From positions 1,116,001 through 1,180,000 of the forward strand of contig NZ_JAUSXB010000001.1 of NCBI RefSeq assembly GCF_030823375.1: DNA of 64,000 nt, read 5' to 3'. Made by a program: the position numbers and the translations under genes. The notes under the pieces are model-generated. The model was not told the DNA's origin, did no database searches, and saw only the letters and a list, made by a program, of their open reading frames with translations. Positions 17,316 through 26,648 of this stretch are shown here, one piece after another (positions within the stretch are counted from its first letter, which is position 1; each line of letters opens with the position of its first letter). Source of the stretch: Pseudarthrobacter siccitolerans (GTDB lineage: Bacteria > Actinomycetota > Actinomycetes > Actinomycetales > Micrococcaceae).

Positions 17316-17738
17316 GTGAAAACCACATCAGCACTGCGCGCCAACACCACCACCACGGAGCCTGCCCGGCAGGCATTCCTGTTGCTGCGGACTGTCTTCA
17401 CCGTCGCGCCGATCCTCTTTGGGCTCGACAAGTTCACGAACATCCTGACGGACTGGACCATGTACCTCGCGCCCCAGGCCACGGCGCTGGTGCCCTTGCC
17501 TGCCCAGACCTTTATGTACGTGGTGGGCGTAGTGGAAGTCGTCGCGGGCATCGCAGTGGCGGTCCGGCCAAAGTTCGGATCACTCCTGGTGGCAGCGTGG
17601 CTGTGCGGAATCATCGTGAACCTCCTGTTGCTCGGAGCCTTCTTCGACGTGGCGCTGCGCGACTTCGGGCTGCTGGTTGGCGCCCTCGCGCTCAACAGGC
17701 TCGCCCAGCAGGCTGCTGCCCGGCCGTCGGGGATCTAG
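17316..17738 (+). CDS. DoxX-like four-helix membrane protein
   Basis: A 140-residue membrane protein with four hydrophobic helices: around residues 22-38, 63-83 (FMYVVGVVEVVAGIAVAV), 89-107 (LLVAAWLCGIIVNLLLLG) and 113-127. The pattern, with GLDKFTNI after the first helix, fits DoxX/DoxD-like proteins, which in some bacteria act in redox or thiol stress responses. GTG 17316 has AAGGAG seven nt upstream. It diverges from the SufR-like regulator behind a clear inverted repeat, so expression probably responds to Fe-S or oxidative status. Its stop codon shares the CTAG sequence with the stop of the convergent lipoprotein gene. Confidence 0.78.
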   Translation: MKTTSALRANTTTTEPARQAFLLLRTVFTVAPILFGLDKFTNILTDWTMYLAPQATALVPLPAQTFMYVVGVVEVVAGIAVAVRPKFGSLLVAAWLCGIIVNLLLLGAFFDVALRDFGLLVGALALNRLAQQAAARPSGI

Positions 17739-18445
17739 GCCGAAGGAGGCAGGACCGGCAGGAACCGCACAGCGTCCGCCCTGGCCGAGGCCAGGGCGGA
17801 CGCATCCGGGCATGAAACAGAAACGTAGATTGACGATCCGGAGGTGGCGAAGAGCCTGGCAAGCACCGTAGCTGCCCTGCCCCCTGGCGCGGCAGCCTCT
17901 TCCAGGACCAGCACCTCCACCGCGTGGCCCGGAGTGGATTCGTCGCCGCCCCATCGCAGCGTGGCGGCCTTCAGGTACTCAGGGAGGATGGTGGGATCGA
18001 GGTACTGAAAGAGGGCAAGTGTTGACCCGCGGTCATCACCCTGTGCCAGCACCTCCTGGTTGGTACGGACCTTTGCGGCCACGAGGCACCCGTCCGCCTT
18101 GAGGTACTGGCTTTCGCCGGCCACATTGTCCTTGACCATTTTCCAGCCGGGGGCGTCCTTCAGCCCGTCGGAGATGCCTACCGGAACTCCGCGGGCGAGG
18201 TTGCCGCCGGACGCGAAGGGCAAGTCCTGCGCCGCCACTGCCGCAGCATCGTGGCCCGGCGTGATGGTGGGGGTGGCAAGTACTGAGGCTGTTTCCACAG
18301 GTTTAGGTGCGGAAGGGTCGGGAACGCCAACGCTGCAACCGGCGGTCAGCACGGAGGCGAGAACCGCTGCCGCCAGCGGCAACTGTCCTGGCCGGACCCT
18401 GCCGGCCCGTGCCGCCGTCGTCGGCTTTTCCATGTCCTCCCCCAT
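17735..18445 (-). CDS. lipoprotein of unknown function
   Basis: A 236-residue predicted lipoprotein. The signal peptide ends at the lipobox LTAGC with the acylated Cys at residue 37; a Pro/Thr-rich linker follows and then a compact domain of about 180 residues with two further cysteines (DGCLVAAK and VSVSCPDA) that could form a disulfide. I do not recognise the domain. AGGGA sits 5 nt before the ATG at 18445; an internal ATG at 18433 is possible. It is transcribed towards the DoxX-like gene, with the two stop codons overlapping. The role is unknown; anchoring to the outer face of the membrane is inferred from the lipobox. Confidence 0.7.
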   Translation of the reverse strand: MGEDMEKPTTAARAGRVRPGQLPLAAAVLASVLTAGCSVGVPDPSAPKPVETASVLATPTITPGHDAAAVAAQDLPFASGGNLARGVPVGISDGLKDAPGWKMVKDNVAGESQYLKADGCLVAAKVRTNQEVLAQGDDRGSTLALFQYLDPTILPEYLKAATLRWGGDESTPGHAVEVLVLEEAAAPGGRAATVLARLFATSGSSIYVSVSCPDASALASARADAVRFLPVLPPSA

Positions 18446-18635
18446 TGTGTTCCCTGACCTGCCGTTCTTTGCCCGCTGCCCGGCAGTTATCTTTCACGAG
18501 TCTAAACTCCGCCTGATCCCGCCCCGGCCGGGAACCCGGAACGCCGGCACGGACGTTGTCAGATCAAGGGCCGATAAGCTGGCCAAACAGGGCTGCCCTC
18601 CGCGGACCGGCCGTTTCAACACGAAGGATGCGTGC

Positions 18636-19577
18636 TTGACCGAGAGCAACTCCCACTACCAGGTGCTTCGCGTGGCAGTCACCGCCACCGAGAAGGAAAT
18701 CAAGGTGGCCTATCGCCGCGCCGCCCGCCTGGCCCACCCCGACCATGGCGGGGATCCTGCCGCATTCCGCCGGGTGACCAGCGCCTATGAAACCCTGATC
18801 GACCCGCAGCGGCGGAGAGCGTACGACCGCTCCTACGCCGCAGGCACCGCCGACAAAGCCGATGCCGAACCACACTTTGATGCACCGCCGGCGGGCAGCA
18901 GGGCTTCGGCCACCGTGCACAAGACCGGCGGCACCCGGAACGCCGCCGGCGACCCGCCTGTCTACGTCCCGCCTTACAGTTCGGGAGCGGACGGCGGCGT
19001 TCCCTTGATTCCGATGGCGCAGGCCAGCCAGCAGGTCCACGGCATGCCGCGAAAACGCGGCATTTTCGGGGCAGAAGCACGGATCCAACGCGAGATGCGG
19101 ACAGTCCAGCTCCTGACCCGCCAGGTACTGCCGGCCATTCCGGCGGCGCGCTTGATCAACGGGCTCCAGTCGCCGGCGGACAACAGCCACATTGACCATG
19201 CGGTGCTGTCCGGATACCGGCTGGCGCTCATCGGCTCCATGCTGCTGCCCAAAGGAGCCTATGCCTGGGACGGCAGGACGCTGAACCACGGCGGCCGCTC
19301 CATTGCCCCGCCGCAGCTGGCGCACATAGTGCGAGCCATGCAGGAAGTCTTCCCGGAACTGAACGTCACGGGCTGGACCGTGGTCCAGAGCCCGCACGGC
19401 AACCTGCACGAGCCGGTGATCGACGACCACCGCCGGTCCTCCGGGGGGCTGGAGACCGTCCGGATCGTCAATGCGGCGGGAATGGTGCGGGGCGTCAAGG
19501 AGTTCCTGGCGTCCGGGCCGGCCCCCAATACGGTCAACGTGCCGGTACTGGCCCGGTTGCTGCGCGGCATGCACTGA
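18636..19577 (+). CDS. J-domain (DnaJ) protein with uncharacterised C-terminus
   Basis: A 313-residue protein with a J-domain at residues 5-65, including the HPD tripeptide (34-36 in RLAHPDHGG) needed to stimulate Hsp70 ATPase. It lacks the Gly/Phe region, zinc-finger and substrate domains of true DnaJ. After a low-complexity linker comes a domain of about 170 residues with FGAEARIQREMRTVQLLTRQ and VNVPVLARLLRGMH that I do not recognise, possibly a nuclease-like or substrate-targeting module. TTG 18636 is chosen because GAAGGA lies 7 nt upstream; the frame stays open upstream to 18060 but that stretch runs antisense over the lipoprotein gene. Probably a specialised co-chaperone. Confidence 0.78.
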   Translation: MTESNSHYQVLRVAVTATEKEIKVAYRRAARLAHPDHGGDPAAFRRVTSAYETLIDPQRRRAYDRSYAAGTADKADAEPHFDAPPAGSRASATVHKTGGTRNAAGDPPVYVPPYSSGADGGVPLIPMAQASQQVHGMPRKRGIFGAEARIQREMRTVQLLTRQVLPAIPAARLINGLQSPADNSHIDHAVLSGYRLALIGSMLLPKGAYAWDGRTLNHGGRSIAPPQLAHIVRAMQEVFPELNVTGWTVVQSPHGNLHEPVIDDHRRSSGGLETVRIVNAAGMVRGVKEFLASGPAPNTVNVPVLARLLRGMH

Positions 19578-19587
19578 CCGGGTTGAT

Positions 19588-19593
19588 TAGTAT
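19588..19593 (+). promoter_or_regulatory. -10 box TAGTAT for leaderless trmL mRNA
   Basis: TAGTAT lies exactly 6 nt before a GTG at 19600 and only 3 nt before the ATG at 19597. The spacing shared with other genes here favours transcription and translation both starting at GTG 19600. Confidence 0.5.
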
Positions 19594-19599
19594 GGGATG

Positions 19600-20067
19600 G
19601 TGTTCCGCATCCTCTTCCACGAACCCGAAATCCCCGGCAATACCGGCAACGCCATCCGGCTGGCAGCCATCACCGGCGCTGAGCTGCACCTGGTGGAGCC
19701 CTTGGGGTTCGACTTCTCCGACGCGAAGCTCCGCCGCGCCGGGCTCGATTACCACGACCTCGCCGTCGTCACCGTGCACCGGACCATTGAGGATGCCTGG
19801 CAGCATCTTCAGCCTGAGCGTGTCTATGCTTTCACGTCGGACGGGACAGCAAGCTATACGGACATCGCCTACCAGCCCGGCGACGTGCTGATATTCGGGC
19901 GGGAATCCGTGGGGCTGCCCGCGGAACTGAAAACGGACCCCCACGTCACCGCAACCGTGCGGCTGCCCATGCTGCCGGCCCTGCGCTCGCTCAACCTGGC
20001 CAACGCCGCCTCCATCGCCGTTTACGAAGCGTGGCGCCAGCAGGGCTTCGCCGGCGCCCGGACCTAG
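19600..20067 (+). CDS. trmL: tRNA (cytidine/uridine-34 2'-O)-methyltransferase TrmL
   Basis: A 155-residue SPOUT-class methyltransferase that methylates the ribose of the wobble base in tRNA-Leu isoacceptors, using S-adenosylmethionine bound in a trefoil knot. Typical pieces are EPEIPGNTGNAIRLAA at the N-terminus, HLVEPLGFDFSDAKLRRAG, the knot strand VLIFGRESVGLP and the C-terminal LRSLNLANAASIAVYEAW. Length is normal for the family. GTG 19600 gives the MFR start expected from relatives and fits the leaderless promoter; ATG 19597 is the alternative. It stands alone between the J-domain gene and sigK. Confidence 0.93.
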   Translation: MFRILFHEPEIPGNTGNAIRLAAITGAELHLVEPLGFDFSDAKLRRAGLDYHDLAVVTVHRTIEDAWQHLQPERVYAFTSDGTASYTDIAYQPGDVLIFGRESVGLPAELKTDPHVTATVRLPMLPALRSLNLANAASIAVYEAWRQQGFAGART

Positions 20068-20311
20068 GCCCGCCCAAGCCGGGAGATCCGGCACGCCTGG
20101 CTACCGGGCCGGATACGCCGAAACCAGCGCGGGGTTCTACAGCCGAAACATTCTTTAGCCTTGCCCCATCCGCGCGCCGGGCTGTGCCGAATCCCTCTTG
20201 AGAACAGTCCATCAGCGATCAAGGAGCGGCAGGTGACACTTCTTCGGGCAGATTCCAGGACCAGCCGGGGCATCTCCCGCGGCACCGCTGAGGATTCATC
20301 TCCTGGGCACT

Positions 20312-20317
20312 TATGCT
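20312..20317 (+). promoter_or_regulatory. possible -10 box TATGCT upstream of sigK
   Basis: TATGCT ends 8 nt before the ATG at 20326, slightly further than the 6-nt spacing at other genes here. It could give a leaderless or near-leaderless sigK transcript; no convincing -35 box was found, which would fit autoregulation by an alternative sigma factor. Confidence 0.35.
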
Positions 20318-20325
20318 TGGTAGTA

Positions 20326-20916
20326 ATGGATACTCCCGATGCTCCCGCGGTCACAGACACGCCGGCAGAGCTCAGTCAACGGCTCGCAGTCCTCCTGAGG
20401 CAGATTTCCCAGGGCGACCGGGCAGCCTTTGCGGAGTTTTACCAACTGACGTCCCGCCGGGTTTATGGCATGGCGCGCAGGGTCCTGATCGATGCCGAAC
20501 TCAGCGAGGACACCACCCAGGAGGTCTTCCTGCAGGTCTGGCAAAACGCGGGCCGTTTCGATCCCGCTGCCGGCAGCCCGCTGTCCTGGCTGATGACCAT
20601 TTCCCACCGGCGCGCCGTGGACAGGGTCAGGTCCGCGCAGTCGGCCACGGACCGGGAAGCCCGTTACGGGGCGAGCACCCAGGACATCGACCATGACACC
20701 GTCTCCGACGAAGTGGGAAGCAGGCTCGAAGCCGAGGCCGTGGTCCGGTGCCTGGGAACACTGACTGAGACGCAACAGGAATCCGTCCGGCTGGCCTACT
20801 ACGGCGGCCTGACGTACCGGGAAGTCGCCGAACAGCTGAACGCTGCAGTTCCCACCATAAAGTCCCGCATCCGCGACGGACTGATCCGCTTGAAGACCTG
20901 TTTGGGGGTGAGTTGA
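20326..20916 (+). CDS. sigK: ECF sigma factor SigK-like
   Basis: A 196-residue extracytoplasmic-function sigma factor. Region 2 spans RAAFAEFYQLTSRRVYGMARR through LSEDTTQEVFLQVWQ, with GSPLSWLMTISHRRAVDR as region 2.4. Region 4 near the C-terminus contains LTETQQESVRLAYYGGLTYREVAEQL and the recognition helix PTIKSRIRDGL. It directs RNA polymerase to a stress-type regulon and should be held inactive by the anti-sigma factor encoded immediately downstream. The ATG at 20326 gives a start (MDTPDAP) in line with the family; the frame extends upstream to 20161 but without coding character. Naming as SigK rests on the RskA-like partner. Confidence 0.88.
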   Translation: MDTPDAPAVTDTPAELSQRLAVLLRQISQGDRAAFAEFYQLTSRRVYGMARRVLIDAELSEDTTQEVFLQVWQNAGRFDPAAGSPLSWLMTISHRRAVDRVRSAQSATDREARYGASTQDIDHDTVSDEVGSRLEAEAVVRCLGTLTETQQESVRLAYYGGLTYREVAEQLNAAVPTIKSRIRDGLIRLKTCLGVS

Positions 20917-20917
20917 C

Positions 20918-21811
20918 ATGACAGAAATGAACCATGGACGGGAAGGCCGCTCAGGCGCCTTTGGCGATACCGTCGCCGCTGACCTGGCTTCCGGCCGCGC
21001 CCTCGACCTTGCCGAACTGTATGCCCTGGATGCAATAACGGACGAGGAACGCCGCTCCATCGAGGAGTACCTTGCAACGGCACCCGCAGCCGAACGCGCC
21101 TCATTTTTCGAACGCGTACGCCAGTCCAGGGAAACGCTCACCCGGACGTTCAGGGTGGAGGAGGAGCCACCAGCCGGTCTTTTCGACCGGATCGCTGCCC
21201 AACTGCCGGGCCAGTTACCGGCCCAACTGCCGTCACAAGCCCCCGGCCCCGAGCCGGCCGCGGCAGATCCTTCCCCCTCCTCGTTGCCGGCGCAAAAGGA
21301 CCCGTTCCTGGACGGCCCCGGCGACGAGCTCGCCAAGGCCCGGCAGCGCCGGGAGGAACGGCGGCGTCCGGCCGGAACCCGCCGCTGGCTGGCGGGTATC
21401 GCGGCCGCGGCAGCGATCGCCCTGGGCGGTGTCGGCGTCGGATCCTATATTGCGGACCAGAACAACCCGCTGAACCAGGTGATCCGCGCCGATGACGTCC
21501 GCGAAGCCTCAGTACCGGTGGCCGCCGGCGGCACCGCCACGGTCCTGGTCTCATCCTCCAAGGACGCCCTGGTGGTCAAGATGAACGGTGTTCCGGCCCC
21601 GCCCGAAGGCAAGGTCTACCAGATGTGGCTGATCCCGAAGGACGGGTCGGCACCGGTCTCGCAGGGCCTGATGGACGCCGAGGCACTGTCCAAGCCTGCC
21701 GTGGTGGAGGGCATCGCCTCTGCCGCCTCGCTGGGGATCACGGTGGAGCCCGTTGGCGGATCCAAGTCACCCACGCTGCCCACCGTCGCCGCTGCTCCGC
21801 TCGGCGCATAG
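20918..21811 (+). CDS. rskA: anti-sigma-K factor RskA-like membrane protein
   Basis: A 297-residue single-pass membrane protein. The cytosolic N-terminus (about residues 20-100, with LAELYALDAITDEERRSIEEYL) is the sigma-binding anti-sigma domain. A Pro/Gln-rich linker, a transmembrane helix near 150-172 (WLAGIAAAAAIALGGVGVG) and the extracytoplasmic RskA C-terminal domain follow, including ALVVKMNGVPAPPEGKVYQM and W-L-I-P. Regulated proteolysis of such proteins releases the sigma factor. Its start lies one base after the sigK stop, so the pair is co-translated. There is no zinc-binding H-x3-C-x2-C motif, which agrees with the RskA rather than ZAS type. Confidence 0.9.
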   Translation: MTEMNHGREGRSGAFGDTVAADLASGRALDLAELYALDAITDEERRSIEEYLATAPAAERASFFERVRQSRETLTRTFRVEEEPPAGLFDRIAAQLPGQLPAQLPSQAPGPEPAAADPSPSSLPAQKDPFLDGPGDELAKARQRREERRRPAGTRRWLAGIAAAAAIALGGVGVGSYIADQNNPLNQVIRADDVREASVPVAAGGTATVLVSSSKDALVVKMNGVPAPPEGKVYQMWLIPKDGSAPVSQGLMDAEALSKPAVVEGIASAASLGITVEPVGGSKSPTLPTVAAAPLGA

Positions 21812-21851
21812 CCGCAGACGGCGCGCCGCGGACGGTCAGCATGGACCAAGG

Positions 21852-21891
21852 GACGCCCCGCGGTCTTCCGGAAGGAAGGCCGCGGGGCGTC
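21852..21891. terminator. bidirectional hairpin terminator between rskA and the PIG-L gene
   Basis: An 18-bp stem with a single G-T wobble begins GACGCCCCGCGG and closes with CCGCGGGGCGTC around a 4-nt loop. It lies between two convergent genes, 40 nt past rskA and 16 nt past the PIG-L stop, and can serve both strands. Confidence 0.7.
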
Positions 21892-21907
21892 GTCGTTGGC
21901 AGCCGGT

Positions 21908-22687
21908 TCAGAAACCGGCGATAGTTCCCGGCCCGTTGACCGCTACCACATGGAACGCTTCGGCACTGTGGCCCGCCGGCAGTCCGGCACGTTCCGCATT
22001 GACGTGCATGCCCCTGCGCACTGCTGCCTCCATGGCCTCCACGTCGGGATGCTGGCTGACGTGGACGTGGATGGCTTTCAGTTTGGCCTCCACGTGCCCT
22101 GTCACGTCAACAAAGTGGTTTTCCCGCTCGTCTGGCCCGGCGTAAAGCCAGAGCCAGGGAAGTTTGTACGCCGCCAGCCCGGCTTCGGCCAGTTCCGGGT
22201 AGGCGAACGGGTTTTCCAGCGCCGGGTAGACGGCCCGGGTCACGGCCTCCCCCACCGCCAAATGGTCCGGATGACTTTTCTGGATCCGGCGCCAGTTCCG
22301 TTCCGGATGCATAGCCAGTACGACGTCGGGACGCAGTTCGCGGATGAGCTTCACCACCCCGCGCATCACCTCATGTGAGGGCTCGAGGTAGCCGTCACGC
22401 TGATGGAGGTAGTGGATGTCCGATACTCCCACCAGCTCGGCGGCCCGGCGCTGCTCGGCGTCGCGCATGGCGATAATGTCCGCCCGGTGGGCCGGATCAA
22501 AGCCGCCAGCGTCGCCGTCGGTCATGATGCAGTAACTGACCTGGACACCGGCCGCGGTCCAGGCGGCAATAGTGCCGGCAGCGCCGAAGTCGATGTCGTC
22601 CGGGTGGGCCGCAAAACAGAGCACCCGTCCAATCCGGTCCCTGGCCGGATTGAACGGGCTCTGCGCCTGGCTGGCTGAGTCAGTCAA
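21908..22687 (-). CDS. PIG-L family deacetylase
   Basis: A 259-residue zinc hydrolase of the PIG-L/LmbE fold. The metal-binding motif AHPDDID is at residues 27-33, and the second ligand region is SHPDHLAVGEAV near 136. The family includes N-acetylglucosaminyl deacetylases such as MshB and Mca of mycothiol metabolism; whether this protein acts on a mycothiol-related sugar or another N-acetylated compound cannot be decided here. The start appears to be TTG 22687 with AAAGG seven nt upstream, only 3 nt after the etfA stop, so it is probably the third gene of an etfB-etfA operon. Confidence 0.85.
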   Translation of the reverse strand: MTDSASQAQSPFNPARDRIGRVLCFAAHPDDIDFGAAGTIAAWTAAGVQVSYCIMTDGDAGGFDPAHRADIIAMRDAEQRRAAELVGVSDIHYLHQRDGYLEPSHEVMRGVVKLIRELRPDVVLAMHPERNWRRIQKSHPDHLAVGEAVTRAVYPALENPFAYPELAEAGLAAYKLPWLWLYAGPDERENHFVDVTGHVEAKLKAIHVHVSQHPDVEAMEAAVRRGMHVNAERAGLPAGHSAEAFHVVAVNGPGTIAGF

Positions 22688-22690
22688 TAA

Positions 22691-23644
22691 TCAGCCTTTA
22701 CGCTTCTTGATCTCTGCGGTGGCCTGCGGAAGGACGTCGAAGAGGTCCCCGACGATGCCGAAGTCCGCAATCTCGAAGACGGGTGACTCGGCGTCCTTGT
22801 TCACCGCTACGATGACCTTTGCGGTCTGCATGCCGGCCTTTTGCTGGATGGCGCCGGAAATGCCTGCGGAGATGTAGAGCTGGGGGGACACGGTTTTACC
22901 CGTCTGGCCCACCTGGGCATCGTGGCTGATCCAGCCGGCGTCGGTAGCTGCACGGGATGCTCCCACGGCCGCTCCGAGGGCATCAGCGAGCTCCTCGACG
23001 GGTCCGAAGTCGCCGCCCAAGCCGCGGCCGCCTGCCACCACGATGCGGGCGTCGGTGAGGTCCGGGCGGCCACTGGCCACCTTCTGCTCGCGGGCCGTGA
23101 TCCGGGCGGCGGCAGCAGTGCTGCCGGCCGGAACCTCAACGGTAACGGTTTCCGGCGTACCGGCCGCGGCAGCCGGCTCGGGGGTCACATTGTTGGCCTT
23201 GACGGTCAACACCGAGACGGGGGTGCTGGCCTTGCAGGCGGTGTTGTAGGAACCGGCAAGGACGGACTTGTGCGCAGTCCCGTCAGCGTCCACGCCCACG
23301 ACGTCGGTAATCACGCCGGCGTTGAGGCGGATGCCGAGCCGGGCCGCGATTTCCTTGCCCTCCGGTGAGTTGTCGAGCAGGACGATCGTGGCCCCGGCGC
23401 TCTGCGCAGCAGCCGCGAGGTACGCGGCCTTGGGCGCCACGAGGTAGTCGTCCAGGTCCTGCGCCGAGGGGCGGAAAACTGTGCTGACACCGTATTCAGC
23501 GAAGGCGGTGGACACGTCCCCGTGCAGTTCCCCGTTGAGTGCCACAACGCTCTCGCCGAAGGAACGGGCCAGGGTCAGCAGCTCGAGGCTGCTCTTCTTG
23601 AGCGCATTGCCGGGGTTGTCAATAAAAACAAGTACTTTTGCCAT
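22691..23644 (-). CDS. etfA: electron transfer flavoprotein subunit alpha
   Basis: A 317-residue ETF alpha subunit that binds FAD and passes electrons from acyl-CoA and other dehydrogenases to the respiratory chain. The N-terminal domain starts KVLVFIDNPGNALKK. The C-terminal FAD domain shows AGGRGLGGDFGPVEELA, the AVGASRAATDAGW strand, and GQTGKTVSPQLYISAGISG, which contacts the flavin. Length and motifs are typical. It follows etfB with 14 nt between and precedes the PIG-L gene. Cytosolic. Confidence 0.96.
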   Translation of the reverse strand: MAKVLVFIDNPGNALKKSSLELLTLARSFGESVVALNGELHGDVSTAFAEYGVSTVFRPSAQDLDDYLVAPKAAYLAAAAQSAGATIVLLDNSPEGKEIAARLGIRLNAGVITDVVGVDADGTAHKSVLAGSYNTACKASTPVSVLTVKANNVTPEPAAAAGTPETVTVEVPAGSTAAAARITAREQKVASGRPDLTDARIVVAGGRGLGGDFGPVEELADALGAAVGASRAATDAGWISHDAQVGQTGKTVSPQLYISAGISGAIQQKAGMQTAKVIVAVNKDAESPVFEIADFGIVGDLFDVLPQATAEIKKRKG

Positions 23645-23658
23645 GTCGGTGATCCCTC

Positions 23659-24459
23659 TTAGAGCAGCTTCTGGGCGGCCAGGAAGTCAACCAGCTTGAT
23701 GCCGGCGTCGCCTTCGTCGGTGATGATGGTGCCGGCGGTGCGCGGTGGCCGCTCCTCCGCACTGGCCACGGTGGTCCAGGAACCGGAGTGCCCCACCTGG
23801 GCGGCGTCCACTCCAATGTCGGCCAAGGACAGGGTGGTGATGCTCTTACGCTTGGCGGCGATGATGCCCTTGAAGTTGGGGTACCGGGGCTCGTTGATCT
23901 GGTCGGTCACGGACACCACAGCGGGCAGGGCGGCTTCCACCGTTTCCGAGGTTGTGTCCGCATCCCGGCGTGCCACGAGCCGCCCGCCGTCCACGTCGAG
24001 GGAAGAAGCGAACGTGACCTGGGGAAGGCCAAGGCGCTCGGCCAGCTGCGCGGGCACCAGGGAGGTTTCGCCGTCGGTAGAGGCCATGCCGGTGATGATC
24101 AGGTCCACCGGTCCGTCCTGGCCCAGGCGCTGGACAGCAGCAGCCAGCGCCAGTGAAGTAGCGGCGGCGTCGGAGCCTGCCAAAGCCTCATCCGTCAGGT
24201 GCACACCCTCGGTGGCGCCCATCTGCAGGGACTTCTTCACGGCGTTGACTGCGCCGGCAGGTCCCATGCTCAGGGCGATGACCTGGTTGCCTGCCTTGCT
24301 GCCGCCCCGCGCCTCGGCCAGCTGCAGTGCGGCCTCCAGCGCGTATTCGTCCAGCTCGGACAGGATGCTTTCGTCACGGTCCGTCGTGTAGCGCTCCCCG
24401 TTGAGGTGACGGTCGAACTGGGCGTCCGGTACATGCTTGACCAGGACGATGATCTTCAA
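23659..24459 (-). CDS. etfB: electron transfer flavoprotein subunit beta
   Basis: A 266-residue ETF beta subunit, partner of EtfA; it binds AMP structurally. It begins KIIVLVKHVPDAQFDRHL and has the beta-subunit signature region around LDLIITGMASTDGETSLVPAQLAERLG (recognised as a whole; residues roughly 115-145). The likely start is TTG 24459, which yields the expected MKIIVLVK and has GGAG six nt upstream; GTG 24471 would add four residues and cover that site. First gene of a three-gene operon with etfA and the PIG-L deacetylase. Confidence 0.93.
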   Translation of the reverse strand: MKIIVLVKHVPDAQFDRHLNGERYTTDRDESILSELDEYALEAALQLAEARGGSKAGNQVIALSMGPAGAVNAVKKSLQMGATEGVHLTDEALAGSDAAATSLALAAAVQRLGQDGPVDLIITGMASTDGETSLVPAQLAERLGLPQVTFASSLDVDGGRLVARRDADTTSETVEAALPAVVSVTDQINEPRYPNFKGIIAAKRKSITTLSLADIGVDAAQVGHSGSWTTVASAEERPPRTAGTIITDEGDAGIKLVDFLAAQKLL

Positions 24460-24634
24460 TGTCTTCTCCACTGTATCGACAGCAGCCTTCCATGCTTGTG
24501 GACAGCCAGCCGGGTAAGGTCATGGCCGCGGGATGCCCGGCGTACGGGTAGCTCCTAGCTAACCATATCGACGCCGGGCTCCGCCCTCTTCCATTACGCC
24601 AGTGTCAGCACTTTTACGACGGCGGCGGAGACCA

Positions 24635-24675
24635 CGACGGCCGCGCCCCCGCCCAAGGTGGGGGCACCGCCGTCG
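24635..24675 (-). terminator. hairpin after the HtrA-type protease gene
   Basis: The arms CGACGGCCGCGCCCCC and GGGGGCACCGCCGTCG form a long, slightly mismatched stem 39 nt past the stop codon of the protease gene. It also lies upstream of etfB, so a role in the etf leader is possible. No T-run. Confidence 0.5.
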
Positions 24676-24713
24676 AGCCTTCCTTAAGGTTTCTGCCGCA
24701 ATGCGGCGGGCTG

Positions 24714-26363
<1,650 letters not shown>

Positions 26364-26648
26364 GGGACTTCCTTTCATCCTCGTCTGAATTAACTATGGA
26401 CTCCCTCCCTGTATCAAGCTCGGATGTTTGCTGAGAGCTTGCTGAATCCCCTTTGGGGCGGTTTTCCTGCGCCTCGTAGCCGTTTCGCTGGTGGCATATT
26501 CAGCTCGATGGACGGCCTGTGGGGTGCACCATAGAATCAAGATGATTGCCACAGCGACCTGCGGCTTTACACATGCGTGGGGGCGCTGCTGCATTCTGAG
26601 ACGACCGGTTCGTCCCGAATCGGTGTCAGGCGTGCTGAAGGGTTGCAC

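Noticed and set aside
18060..18635. In-frame upstream extension of the J-domain protein (about 190 residues)
   Set aside because: It runs antisense over the lipoprotein gene, has no J-domain-related content, and a TTG with a good ribosome site sits at the expected start.
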